Below are positions 10,849 to 18,619 of a stretch of DNA of 64,000 bases, one piece after another. The notes below the pieces were generated by a model. The model had not been told where the DNA came from, did no database searches, and saw only the letters and a list, made by a program, of their open reading frames with translations. This DNA comes from Thermoleophilaceae bacterium. GTDB lineage: Bacteria; Actinomycetota; Thermoleophilia; Solirubrobacterales; Thermoleophilaceae. Position 1 is the stretch's first letter. Each line of letters opens with the position of its first letter. Position numbers and translations under genes: made by a program. The stretch lies in assembly GCA_030447725.1 (NCBI GenBank), contig JAUJOQ010000004.1, positions 1 through 64,000 on the forward strand, read 5' to 3'.

Positions 10849-12006
10849 TCACGTCATCGCGTTCACGCCGGTCACGGCGCGGCCGATGATCAGCTTCTGG
10901 ATCTCCGAGGTGCCTTCGTACAGCGTCGTGACCCGGGCGTCGCGAAGGTAGCGCTCGACCGGGTAGTCGTCCACGTAGCCCGACCCTCCGTGCACCTGAA
11001 TCGCCGTGTTGGCCGAGCGGATCGACGCCTCGGTGGCGAACAGCTTGGCCACGGAGGTCTCGAGGGTGTTCGGCCGTCCCGTGTCCTTGAGCCAGCCGGC
11101 CTTCCACACCAGTGAGCGGGCGGCGTCCGCGTCGACCACCATGTCGGCGATCATCGCCTGGACGAGCTGGAAGGCCGCTATCGGCCGGCCGAACTGCCGG
11201 CGCTGCTTGGCGTAGGCAACCGAGGCGTTCACGCAGCCCTGGCAGACGCCCACCGCGCCGGCCGCCACGCTGAAGCGGCCGGAGTCGAGAGCCGTCATCG
11301 CCACCTTGAAGCCGTCGCCGACATCGCCAAGGAGGGCCTCCTCGCCGACCTCGACGCCGTCGAGTGAGAGCTCCGCCGTGTCCGAGGCGTGCAGTCCGAG
11401 CTTGCCGTGGATCTGCGAGGAGGAGAAGCCCTCCGAGTCGGTGGGCACGAGGAAGGCCGCCAGGCCGCGGTGTCCCTTGTCGGGGTCGGTCTGGGCGAAG
11501 GTGAGCGCGAAGGCCGCGTGGCTGCCGAGGGAGATCCACTGCTTCTGACCGCTGAGGCGCCACCCCCCTTCGATCTTCTCGGCTCTGGTCTTGAGGTTGG
11601 CGGCGTCGGAGCCGGTGTCGGGCTCGGTGAGCGCGAAGCACCCGAGCGCCTCGCCTGAGCACAGACCGGGGATCCACTTGCGTCGCTGCTTCTCGGTGCC
11701 CCACCTGTCGATGGCCGAGCCGACCAGCGAGGTGGTCACCGACACCACGGTGCGAGCGGAGGAGTCCGCGCGACCGACCTCCTCCACGATCAGTCCGTAG
11801 GTGCGGTAGTCGATGCCCCTGCCGCCGTACTCCTCGGACAACATCGACCCGAGGAAGCCGATGCCGGCCAGCTTTCGCACCAGCTCGGTGTCGAAACGGT
11901 GGTTGCGGTCGTTCTCCCGCGCGCGGGGAGCGATCTCGTTGTCGGCGAAGTCGCGCGCTGTGTCGCGGATCAGGCGCTGTTCTTCTGTGAGCTCGAAGTC
12001 GATCAT
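10849..12006 (-). CDS. Acyl-CoA dehydrogenase
   Basis: FAD enzyme catalysing alpha,beta-dehydrogenation of acyl-CoA esters. The 385-residue length is standard. FAD/substrate motif CFALTEPDTGSDAANL lies mid-protein and the catalytic Glu is in TTLYEGTSEIQKLIIGR at the C-terminus; IQVHGGSGYVDDYPVER is the family's FAD-binding segment. ATG 12006 begins the usual MIDFELTEEQR; an ATG nine codons earlier is less typical. First gene of a leftward run with 3-hydroxyacyl-CoA dehydrogenase and the thiamine-binding protein. Chain-length preference (butyryl or short-branched type) cannot be fixed. Confidence 0.94.
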   Translation of the reverse strand: MIDFELTEEQRLIRDTARDFADNEIAPRARENDRNHRFDTELVRKLAGIGFLGSMLSEEYGGRGIDYRTYGLIVEEVGRADSSARTVVSVTTSLVGSAIDRWGTEKQRRKWIPGLCSGEALGCFALTEPDTGSDAANLKTRAEKIEGGWRLSGQKQWISLGSHAAFALTFAQTDPDKGHRGLAAFLVPTDSEGFSSSQIHGKLGLHASDTAELSLDGVEVGEEALLGDVGDGFKVAMTALDSGRFSVAAGAVGVCQGCVNASVAYAKQRRQFGRPIAAFQLVQAMIADMVVDADAARSLVWKAGWLKDTGRPNTLETSVAKLFATEASIRSANTAIQVHGGSGYVDDYPVERYLRDARVTTLYEGTSEIQKLIIGRAVTGVNAMT

Positions 12007-12042
12007 GCGCCGGCGAGAGGGATTGTTCACCATGGGGGGCAG

Positions 12043-12963
12043 ATGAGCGTGAGTGAAAAGAAAGATCCCGCTTCCTGGGGCTTCGAGGAGGGCGCCGAGA
12101 TCGCACCGGGCCGCACGGTGGTGCGCGACTTGGGTGGTGGCAGCCGCTTCGAGGTACACCTGGTGTGGGACGAGCGCCTCTTCGCACTCACCGTGGCCAA
12201 GCTGCTGCGCCCCGACCAGGCTGAGGACGAGCGGGCGCTGTTCGAGCTGCGTGAGGAGGCGGAGGCCCTCGAGCGGCTGGCTCACCCGGTGCTGGTGCGT
12301 GGCTTCGGCGCCGTGCTCGAAGGGCCGTACCCTCATCTGCTCATCGAGCATCTCGAGGGTCCGACGTTGCGACGGCTGCTGCGCCGACACGGTGCGCTCG
12401 GCCCCGATCAGCTGCTGCCCCTGGCCGCCCATGTGGCGGCCGCGCTGCACTACATGGCGGCCGATGGCTGGGTGCACCTCGACGTGAAGCCCGACAACAT
12501 CGTGATGGGCATCCCGCCGCGGCTGATCGACCTGAGCATTGCGCGCTCGATCGAACGCGCGGCGCGGATACGGGGTTCGATCGGAACCGACGCCTACATG
12601 CCTCCCGAGCAGTGCGCCCCCGACCGCTACCCCGGCCAGATCGGCCCACCAGCCGACGTGTGGGGCCTCGGGGCGACCCTCCATCACGCCGTGTCGGGAA
12701 GCCGGCCCTTTCCGCGAGCCAAGGGGGCGGGCCAGAGCGAGGACGCGCTCGAGCGCTTCCCCCAGCTAGAGCGCGGCCCGGAACCGCTGCCGAAGGGCAC
12801 GCCCCGGCCACTTGGCGATCTGATCGCACGCATGCTGGCCCGCGATCCCGGCGCCCGGCCCGTCGCCGCGGAGGTGGCGCTCGAGCTGGAACCCCTGGTG
12901 GAGGCCCTGCCGCGCAAGATGGCGTTCGCCAAGCGAGGGTCACGGACGCGGCTGATCCCGTGA
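12043..12963 (+). CDS. Serine/threonine protein kinase
   Basis: Soluble Hanks-type kinase of 306 residues with no transmembrane or sensor domain. The ATP lysine is in LTVAKLLRP (about residue 48), and the catalytic loop HLDVKPDN is complete with Asp near residue 147. The magnesium-binding DFG is replaced by DLS in LIDLSIAR, retaining the Asp, and the activation segment ends GTDAYMPPEQC. ATG 12043 is 36 bp from the divergent acyl-CoA dehydrogenase. Target unknown; the repeat protein 92 bp downstream is a possible but unproven partner. Confidence 0.9.
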   Translation: MSVSEKKDPASWGFEEGAEIAPGRTVVRDLGGGSRFEVHLVWDERLFALTVAKLLRPDQAEDERALFELREEAEALERLAHPVLVRGFGAVLEGPYPHLLIEHLEGPTLRRLLRRHGALGPDQLLPLAAHVAAALHYMAADGWVHLDVKPDNIVMGIPPRLIDLSIARSIERAARIRGSIGTDAYMPPEQCAPDRYPGQIGPPADVWGLGATLHHAVSGSRPFPRAKGAGQSEDALERFPQLERGPEPLPKGTPRPLGDLIARMLARDPGARPVAAEVALELEPLVEALPRKMAFAKRGSRTRLIP

Positions 12964-12996
12964 ATTTTCAGTGAAGTTCTTGTGAGTTCTCAGTGA
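12964..12996 (+). promoter_or_regulatory. Three tandem 11-bp direct repeats
   Basis: Immediately after the kinase stop, three 11-mers follow head to tail: ATTTTCAGTGA, AGTTCTTGTGA and GTTCTCAGTGA. GTGA recurs at exactly 11-bp spacing (12971, 12982, 12993). Such spacing is the usual footprint of OmpR/PhoP-family regulators, and the site sits 60 bp upstream of the repeat-protein start. The assignment as an operator is inference. Confidence 0.4.
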
Positions 12997-13055
12997 CCTT
13001 GGGTAGTCCGGGGCGTTGAAGGTCTCGACCCATCCACTCCAAGGGAGGATCTGAC

Positions 13056-13769
13056 ATGGGGCACAAGGCTCCTTCGATGTACATGAGTATCGCCGGCGAC
13101 GGCGTAGAGGCAGCGGAGGACCAGCGTTCGCTGACACGCAGAGCGGCGACGATCTTCGTCGTGGCGCTCTACCTGATGGCTGTGCCGCTGGTGTGGGCAA
13201 CGAACGCCAGCGCCGGCGCCCCAAGTGAGAACGCCGTTCTCACGAAGTCCGGCTCGGGCTCCGATGACGACGGTTCTGGCGACGACGATGACGACGACAC
13301 CGGCACCGGCGGCACTACCGGCACCGGCGGCACCGCCGGCACCGTCGACACCGCCGGCACCGCCGACACTGTCGACACCACCGGTACCACCGGTACCGCT
13401 GGCACCGCCGACACCGCTGGCACCGCTGGCACCGCTGGCACCGCCGAGACTGCCGGCACCAACACCGACGACACCGCCGGCACCACCGGCACCAACACCG
13501 ACGACACCGCCGGCAACACCGGTGCCACGACCGATCAGGCCACCGGCACCGAGACCAAGGGCAACAGCGATGCCGGCGGTCAGGACACCGGCAAGTCGAC
13601 CCGCGGCGAGACCGACGGCAACGACAAGACCGGCAAGACAGAGAAGACTCAGGGCACCGGCCAGGAGACCCAGGGCAAGACGGACGGCCCCGGCGACACG
13701 GGCACCGGCGTGTCGACCCGCGGCGAGACCGACGGTAACGACAAGACCGGCAAGACCGAGCGCCGCTAG
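13056..13769 (+). CDS. Thr/Gly/Asp repeat-rich exported protein
   Basis: Unrecognised 237-residue protein. An N-terminal basic region is followed by a hydrophobic segment (ATIFVVALYLMAVPLVWA, residues about 30-47) that could be a signal or anchor. The remainder is low-complexity: a poly-Asp patch (SGDDDDDDTGTG), a long run of GT/DT-Ala units (residues about 87-165), and two 16-residue copies of STRGETDGNDKTGKTE near the end. ATG 13056 has a strong GGGAGG 9 bases upstream. It is likely surface-exposed and unstructured, perhaps glycosylated on its many Thr, which would fit the glycan loci in this window, but that is speculation. Confidence 0.75.
   Translation: MGHKAPSMYMSIAGDGVEAAEDQRSLTRRAATIFVVALYLMAVPLVWATNASAGAPSENAVLTKSGSGSDDDGSGDDDDDDTGTGGTTGTGGTAGTVDTAGTADTVDTTGTTGTAGTADTAGTAGTAGTAETAGTNTDDTAGTTGTNTDDTAGNTGATTDQATGTETKGNSDAGGQDTGKSTRGETDGNDKTGKTEKTQGTGQETQGKTDGPGDTGTGVSTRGETDGNDKTGKTERR
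13596..13760 (+). repeat. Two 48-bp direct repeats inside the repeat protein
   Basis: Copies at 13596-13643 and 13713-13760, differing at two positions, each encoding STRGETDGNDKTGKTE. The 69 bp between them encode a Gln/Gly/Thr linker. Near identity at the DNA level suggests a recent duplication. Confidence 0.85.
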
Positions 13770-13794
13770 CTCACAACAGATCAGGGAAGGGCCA

Positions 13795-13822
13795 GGCCGC
13801 GGTGCTCTCGAGCACCGCGGCC
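13795..13822. terminator. Strong hairpin between convergent genes
   Basis: A perfect 12-bp inverted repeat, GGCCGCGGTGCT and AGCACCGCGGCC, around a CTCG tetraloop, placed 26 bp after the repeat-protein stop and 25 bp before the stop of the convergent secreted protein. No T-run. Position and stability suggest a bidirectional terminator. Confidence 0.65.
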
Positions 13823-13846
13823 GCGCTCATCCCTAAGCCGCCGCAA

Positions 13847-14230
13847 CTAACCGCTGCCTCGGCGTACCGTGACCCTCACTCTGGTGATCCGGTTGGGCAG
13901 GGGCGAGCAGTTGAGGTGCGAGACGTCGCAGCACTCACCGTCCGAGGTCACAAACGAAACGGTGATCCGCCCCGACAGGCGGAAGCGATGCCGAACGGTG
14001 CGATGGCGAACCACGACGGGACCTGACTTCGTCCCATCGCCCCACGCAATCCGAAGTGGCGAGGGTCCGACGTAGTAGAAGCGCGCGACGTCACCGCGCC
14101 GAGCCTCCCCGCGCAGCTTCACGGTTGGGCCCGCCATCCCGCACGGGTGGGAGGCCACAGCGTCGGATGCACTGACAGAAAGGAGCAAGGCCGCGGCAGC
14201 GGAGGCGATGGCAGCCCGCACGAGGCTCAT
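13847..14230 (-). CDS. Secreted PKD-like domain protein
   Basis: 127-residue exported protein. A Sec-type signal peptide (AAIASAAAALLLSVSASDAVA) precedes a small beta domain that resembles a PKD fold: the core signature RIAWGDGTKSG followed by HRFRLSGRITVSF. Two closely spaced Cys (SDGECCDVSHLNC) may form a disulfide in the extracytoplasmic space. ATG 14230 gives the signal peptide. No recognisable partner; likely a cell-surface binding protein. Confidence 0.65.
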   Translation of the reverse strand: MSLVRAAIASAAAALLLSVSASDAVASHPCGMAGPTVKLRGEARRGDVARFYYVGPSPLRIAWGDGTKSGPVVVRHRTVRHRFRLSGRITVSFVTSDGECCDVSHLNCSPLPNRITRVRVTVRRGSG

Positions 14231-14336
14231 CGTAGCCCCGTACGGCGCGCCTTCGAGGCGCCAGCTGCGGCCCGACCCGACGGAGCACGCCTAGACTCAA
14301 TCGATCGACGAGTTCGGCCTGTTCATATTCGGCGCC

Positions 14337-14615
14337 TTGGTGGTGATGGTGCTGGTCTTCCTCGCCATCGGCAGGTGGTACCCGGGATCGGGGGCCGAGC
14401 AGATCGACTGGAGGCCGACGAGATCGATCGAGTACGAGGCGCAGCTCGAGCTCGACGACGTGGATCAGATGCTGGAGGCCCAGAACGAGCGCCGCCGGGC
14501 CTCTGGGCGCCGGGAGCTCACCGAGGACGGCATCCGGGCGGAGGTGGCGGACGAGGAACGCCGGCGCAGGGAGCGCTACGAGCGCTACGAGGCGCGGCGG
14601 CGCCTCGAGGACTGA
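14337..14615 (+). CDS. Small membrane protein, unrecognised
   Basis: Short protein with one N-terminal membrane helix and a charged, probably coiled-coil tail (residues about 45-92, rich in Glu/Arg, with RRRERYERYEARRR). The first usable start is TTG 14337, but the frame is open upstream from 14295 and the residues there (DEFGLFIFGAL) continue the same hydrophobic helix, so the true N-terminus is probably about ten residues longer and would need a rare start codon or a corrected base. The next gene begins 11 bp later, so the two are probably cotranscribed. Confidence 0.55.
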   Translation: MVVMVLVFLAIGRWYPGSGAEQIDWRPTRSIEYEAQLELDDVDQMLEAQNERRRASGRRELTEDGIRAEVADEERRRRERYERYEARRRLED

Positions 14616-14626
14616 GGCGGCACCGG

Positions 14627-15112
14627 GTGGCGCGGGTGCTCGTCGTGGGTTGTGGCTGCCGGGGCCGGGCACTGGCGGCGGGCCTCAGGGAGGACGGCCT
14701 GGAGGTTCGCGGAACAAGCCGCACGTCGCAGGGCTGCGCAGCGATCGAAGCCGCAGGCATGGAAGCGGTCCAGGCCGACCCGGATCGGCTTGGCACGCTG
14801 CTGGCCCCTCTCGCGGATGTGAGCGCTGTCTGCTGGCTGATGGCCTCGGCCCGGGGCGACGGAGTCGAGGCCCTGCACGGTCCGCGCTGGCAGTCGATGG
14901 TCGAGAGGCTGGTGGACACGCCCGTGCGTGGGGCGGTCTACGAGGGCGCGGGCTCGGTTGGGGCGCCGCTGCTGGAGGCGGGCGCCGCAATCGCCCGGCG
15001 GGCCGCAAGCACCTTCCGGATGCCGATCGAGGTGATCGACATCGGCCCCTCCGACCACCCGGAGTGGCTGGCGGCGGGCCGCGTGGCGGTTGCCGCAGTG
15101 CTGTCCCCCTAG
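14627..15112 (+). CDS. NAD(P)-binding Rossmann-fold protein, short
   Basis: 161-residue protein starting with a dinucleotide-binding motif, VLVVGCGCRGRALAAGL, then SRTSQGCAAIEAAGMEAVQAD, typical of atypical short-chain reductases or epimerases. It is about half the length of usual NAD-dependent epimerases and lacks a recognisable YxxxK, so catalysis is uncertain. GTG 14627 places the nucleotide motif directly at the N-terminus. Its TAG stop overlaps the stop of the convergent GCS2 gene in CTAG. Confidence 0.7.
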   Translation: MARVLVVGCGCRGRALAAGLREDGLEVRGTSRTSQGCAAIEAAGMEAVQADPDRLGTLLAPLADVSAVCWLMASARGDGVEALHGPRWQSMVERLVDTPVRGAVYEGAGSVGAPLLEAGAAIARRAASTFRMPIEVIDIGPSDHPEWLAAGRVAVAAVLSP

Positions 15113-16278
15113 CGCCGTTGCGCCGGCGTCGCGTTGCTGTCCTCCACCGTGTAGCCCTCGCGCAGGAACGCCTCCGCCAGGTCGCAGACCAGCCCGCGCA
15201 GGCCGCTGCCGCTGCGCGCGAGGTCGAGCTGGCGCTGGGCGCCGGTGCGGCCGGCCATGGAGGACACCGTGCGCACCTCGGCCGCGCAACCGAGATCGGA
15301 GGCGTGCGGCGCACAGGCCTCCAGCAGGCCACCCAGCAGCTCGAGAGCCGGCACCCGGCACTCCTTGGCCGGATGGATCAGCTCCGCCGTCATCCCGTCC
15401 CGCGCGGCCAGGAACCGGTTCTCGTCCAGTGCCTCCTGGGTCCGGATGAGCGGCTCGGAGATGTAGCCCTCCTCCACCTCCAGCCGCGCAATGCACTGAA
15501 CGAGCGCGGCCAGGGCAGCGGTCTCGGCCACGGTGGTCTGAGCGTCGAGGATGCGCACCTCGATCGTGCCGAAGCGCGGCTGGGGGCGTACGTCCCACCA
15601 CAGGAACGTGGGCTCCTGGATGGCGTCGCAGCGGATCAGCAGGTCGACCGCCTCGGCCCAGTCCGCGTAGTCGCTGAACTCGCGCGGGATGCCCACTCGC
15701 GGGAAGGCCTGGAACAGCGGCGTGCGCGCCGATCCCAGACCGGTGTCGCGGCCCTGCCAGAAGGGCGAGTTGACCGACAGCGCCAGCAGCAGGGGCAGAT
15801 GCGCCCGCATCCGGTTGACCAGCCGGATGGCGTGCTCGGGATCGGGCACGCCCACGTGCACGTGGAGCGCGAACGTGGGCTCGCGGCGGGCCAGCTCGCG
15901 CATCGAGCCGTAAACCAGCTCGTACCTCGGACCGGTGGAGACCACGGTCTCGTGCCAGACGGTCGTGGGGTGCGTACCGGCGCTGGCACAGCTCAGCCCG
16001 AGCGGCACGAGGTCGGCCTGCAGGAGCCGGCGCAGGTTGAGCAGGTCCCCAGCCACCCCGGCTGCGTTGTCGTGCACCCCGGTGGTCAGCTCGAGCGCGG
16101 ACCGGTGCGTCTCCGGGGTCACGTGGTCGGCCAGATCCGCCGAGAGTTGCGGCAGCACGCGGTCGACCTGCTGCGCGAGCGACCAGTCGTGGGGGTTGAG
16201 GAGCATCACCTCCTCCTCGGCGCCGAGCGTGTAGGCAGGGCCGTCCGCCCACTGCGCCCACTCCGGCAGGGTGCTCAC
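15109..16278 (-). CDS. Glutamate-cysteine ligase-like amidoligase (GCS2/YbdK family)
   Basis: 389-residue enzyme of the GCS2 family, which joins an amino group to the gamma-carboxylate of glutamate with ATP. Landmarks are YTLGAEEEVMLLNP near the N-terminus (Glu/metal site), ALHVHVGVPDPEHAI in the middle, and FGTIEVRILDAQTT toward the C-terminus. Start GTG 16278 overlaps the previous stop by 4 bp. It is the third gene of a tightly overlapping triad with an ATP-grasp ligase and an amidotransferase-like hydrolase. Glutathione synthesis is possible but no glutathione synthetase of the usual type is nearby; a gamma-glutamyl peptide product is more likely (inference). Confidence 0.85.
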   Translation of the reverse strand: MSTLPEWAQWADGPAYTLGAEEEVMLLNPHDWSLAQQVDRVLPQLSADLADHVTPETHRSALELTTGVHDNAAGVAGDLLNLRRLLQADLVPLGLSCASAGTHPTTVWHETVVSTGPRYELVYGSMRELARREPTFALHVHVGVPDPEHAIRLVNRMRAHLPLLLALSVNSPFWQGRDTGLGSARTPLFQAFPRVGIPREFSDYADWAEAVDLLIRCDAIQEPTFLWWDVRPQPRFGTIEVRILDAQTTVAETAALAALVQCIARLEVEEGYISEPLIRTQEALDENRFLAARDGMTAELIHPAKECRVPALELLGGLLEACAPHASDLGCAAEVRTVSSMAGRTGAQRQLDLARSGSGLRGLVCDLAEAFLREGYTVEDSNATPAQRR

Positions 16279-17045
16279 GCCGCACGCACCCTTGCGTTCG
16301 CCCCGCCGTGGCGGATCGCGGCTTCCACCAGCCCTTCGAAGAGAGCGGCGTTGTCGCGGCGGGCGACCAGGATCTCCGCGTGCCACTGGACTCCGACGAG
16401 GAACTCGCGCGCCGGTGCCTCCACTCCCTCGATCACTCCGTCGGGCGACCAGGCCACTGCGCGCAAGCCCAGCCCCAGCCGGTCGACCGCCTGGTGATGG
16501 AAGGAGTTGACCCGCGCCTTGCGGCGGCTCACCAGGCGTGCCAGCCTGCTGCCTGCGCTGATCTCGACGCTGTGGGTGGGCTGGTCGCCGGGGGCGCTCT
16601 GGCGGTGCTCGATCGTCGTCCCCGGGCGATCCGGCAGGTGCTGGTGCAGAGTCCCTCCGCGGGCGACGTTGAGGACCTGCTGGCCGCGGCAGATCGCCAG
16701 GATGGGCAGAGCGCGCGCGTCGGCGCGCCGGGCAAGCTCGAGCTCGAAGCGGTCGAGCTCGGGCTCCACCGGGCCGAGCTCCGGGTGGCGACGCTCCCGA
16801 TAGGACGCCGGGTCCAGATCAGGGCCGCCCGAGAGGCAGAGGCCGCTGAAGCGCTCGAGCAGCGGCTCGACGGCCTCGAGGTCGAGCGGCGGGATCACGA
16901 CGGGCAGTCCCCCGGCGGACTCGATCGCCCGCAGGTAGGTGAGCCCGAGCGCCATCTCGCGCCGAGGCGGCTCGCCCTGCGGAGTCGGGCTCACCTGCGT
17001 CCCGGCGCGGACCTCCGAGGTCGTGACTCCGATCAGCGGCTTCAT
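16275..17045 (-). CDS. Class I glutamine amidotransferase-like gamma-glutamyl hydrolase (PuuD-like)
   Basis: 256-residue alpha/beta enzyme of the peptidase C26 group, which cleaves gamma-glutamyl amides. The nucleophile Cys is in ILAICRGQQVLNVARGG, and the catalytic His/Glu are in VGVQWHAEI, which replaces the more usual WHPE. FSGLCLSGGPDLDP is the family oxyanion region. ATG 17045 overlaps the stop of the ATP-grasp gene and its own stop overlaps the GCS2 start, both by 4 bp. Between two ligases it may trim a gamma-glutamyl group or supply ammonia. Confidence 0.88.
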   Translation of the reverse strand: MKPLIGVTTSEVRAGTQVSPTPQGEPPRREMALGLTYLRAIESAGGLPVVIPPLDLEAVEPLLERFSGLCLSGGPDLDPASYRERRHPELGPVEPELDRFELELARRADARALPILAICRGQQVLNVARGGTLHQHLPDRPGTTIEHRQSAPGDQPTHSVEISAGSRLARLVSRRKARVNSFHHQAVDRLGLGLRAVAWSPDGVIEGVEAPAREFLVGVQWHAEILVARRDNAALFEGLVEAAIRHGGANARVRAA

Positions 17046-18463
17046 GCGATCACCCACGTGTCCTTTCCGCCACCGTTCTGGGAGCTGTTGACCACGATGT
17101 TGCCGCGATCGAAGGCCACCCGTGTCAGTCCCCCCGGGACGACCTGTGCCTCGCCGGCGCCGCCGATCACGAAGGGCCGCAGATCGACGTGGCGGGGTTC
17201 GAGGCGCCCCTCGCACACCGTCGGGTGCGTGGAGAGGACCACCAGCTCCTGGGCGATCCATTCCTCGGGGCTCTCGGCCACACGGTGCGCGATCTCACGC
17301 ACAGTGTCCGGTGAGGCGTGGGGACCGACCACGATGCCCTCGCCCCCCAGGCCGCTGCGGGGCTTGACGACGAGCTCGCCGATCCGCGAGAGCGCTGCCT
17401 CGAGCACCTCGGGGTCGCCGAGGTCGTGGGTCGGCACGGAGCGCAGCAGCGGCTCCTCGTCGAGATAGAACCGCACCATCGTCTCCACGTAGGCGTGCAC
17501 CAGCTTGTCGTCGGCGACTCCGCAGCCCAGCGGATTGACCACCGCGAGGGTGCCCCGGCGCACCGGCTCGTACAGAAGGTCCGCGATCCAGGTGGCGCGG
17601 CCATCGCCCCCTCGCAGGCGGTCCTCGTCGGTACGGCGGTAGACCACGTCCACCTGTCGCGTGTCGCCGTCCACCTCCGCGCGCAGCCGCCCGCCGCGGG
17701 AAGCGAGCGACGAGGGGGTGACCAGGGGCACGCCGAGCGTCTCAGCGATCTGCCCATGTTCCCACCAGGCACTGTTCTGCGGCCCGTCGGAGAGCACGAC
17801 CACCGACGGGTCCGCGACTCCGGCCGGAGCGGCCTCGCGCAAAGCCCGGGCCAGGGTGTCGTATGCCGATGACGGGTCGCGCCTCGCCCGCGGAGCTTCG
17901 ACCGGCAGGTGGGCATCCACGGCTGCGCGCGCCGCTATCAGGTAGGAGATGCCGGATGGCGTGCGGATGTTGTCCTCGAGCACCCGCAGCTGGCCGTCGG
18001 CCCCGCGCACCAAGTCGAGGCCGGCCACATAGCTCTGGGCGAGGGTCTCGACGCCCATCATCGAAGGCTCGAAGTGGCTTGCCGACTCGATCACGCGGGC
18101 GGGCATCTTCCCCGCCTCGACGATCCGGCGCTCGCCGTAGACGTCGGAGACGAACTCCGCCAGCGCTCTGAAGCGCTGGGCCACTCCGGCCTCGAGGCGT
18201 GACCACTCGCCAGCTGTCAGGATCCGGGGCACGGGGTCGACGCGGAAGGTGGAGCCCTCGCCGCCCCCGAAGCTCACCCCCGCGGCCTCGAGGTGCGACT
18301 GCACCCCTTGGCAGAGCTGGCCGAGGTCGGCTCTCGCCAGTCCCTCCATCAGCGCGGCGTAGTGGGCGCGCGGCAAGCCGTCCTCGGTGCAGGCCTCATC
18401 ACACGCGGAGCCTGTCCGGTAGGCGGCGGCCGGGCGAGACTCGTCCTTGACCGTGCCGGTCAT
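17042..18463 (-). CDS. Circularly permuted type 2 ATP-grasp ligase
   Basis: 473-residue ATP-dependent carboxylate-amine ligase of the circularly permuted ATP-grasp family (COG2308-like). Family landmarks are FRVDPVPRILTAGEW, VLEDNIRTPSGISYL (substrate/ATP region), VVNPLGCGVADDK, and VVKPRSGLGGEGIVVGPHA, the glycine-rich ATP loop. ATG 18463 was chosen because upstream residues are not family-like. First gene of the amidoligase triad; neither the alpha-E nor transglutaminase partners common with this family are present. Confidence 0.9.
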   Translation of the reverse strand: MTGTVKDESRPAAAYRTGSACDEACTEDGLPRAHYAALMEGLARADLGQLCQGVQSHLEAAGVSFGGGEGSTFRVDPVPRILTAGEWSRLEAGVAQRFRALAEFVSDVYGERRIVEAGKMPARVIESASHFEPSMMGVETLAQSYVAGLDLVRGADGQLRVLEDNIRTPSGISYLIAARAAVDAHLPVEAPRARRDPSSAYDTLARALREAAPAGVADPSVVVLSDGPQNSAWWEHGQIAETLGVPLVTPSSLASRGGRLRAEVDGDTRQVDVVYRRTDEDRLRGGDGRATWIADLLYEPVRRGTLAVVNPLGCGVADDKLVHAYVETMVRFYLDEEPLLRSVPTHDLGDPEVLEAALSRIGELVVKPRSGLGGEGIVVGPHASPDTVREIAHRVAESPEEWIAQELVVLSTHPTVCEGRLEPRHVDLRPFVIGGAGEAQVVPGGLTRVAFDRGNIVVNSSQNGGGKDTWVIA

Positions 18464-18619
18464 GTCCACGAGGCTATGTCCCCCGCGGATGGGGCGCAAT
18501 GTCCATATGTCCAACTCCGCGCTACACCAGGTCGAACGTCCCGCTCCATGGCCGGCAAGGCAGCCTGGTATCAATAGACGTAATCCCGACTGACTTTTTA
18601 GCCTTTAGGAGGCAGACAA

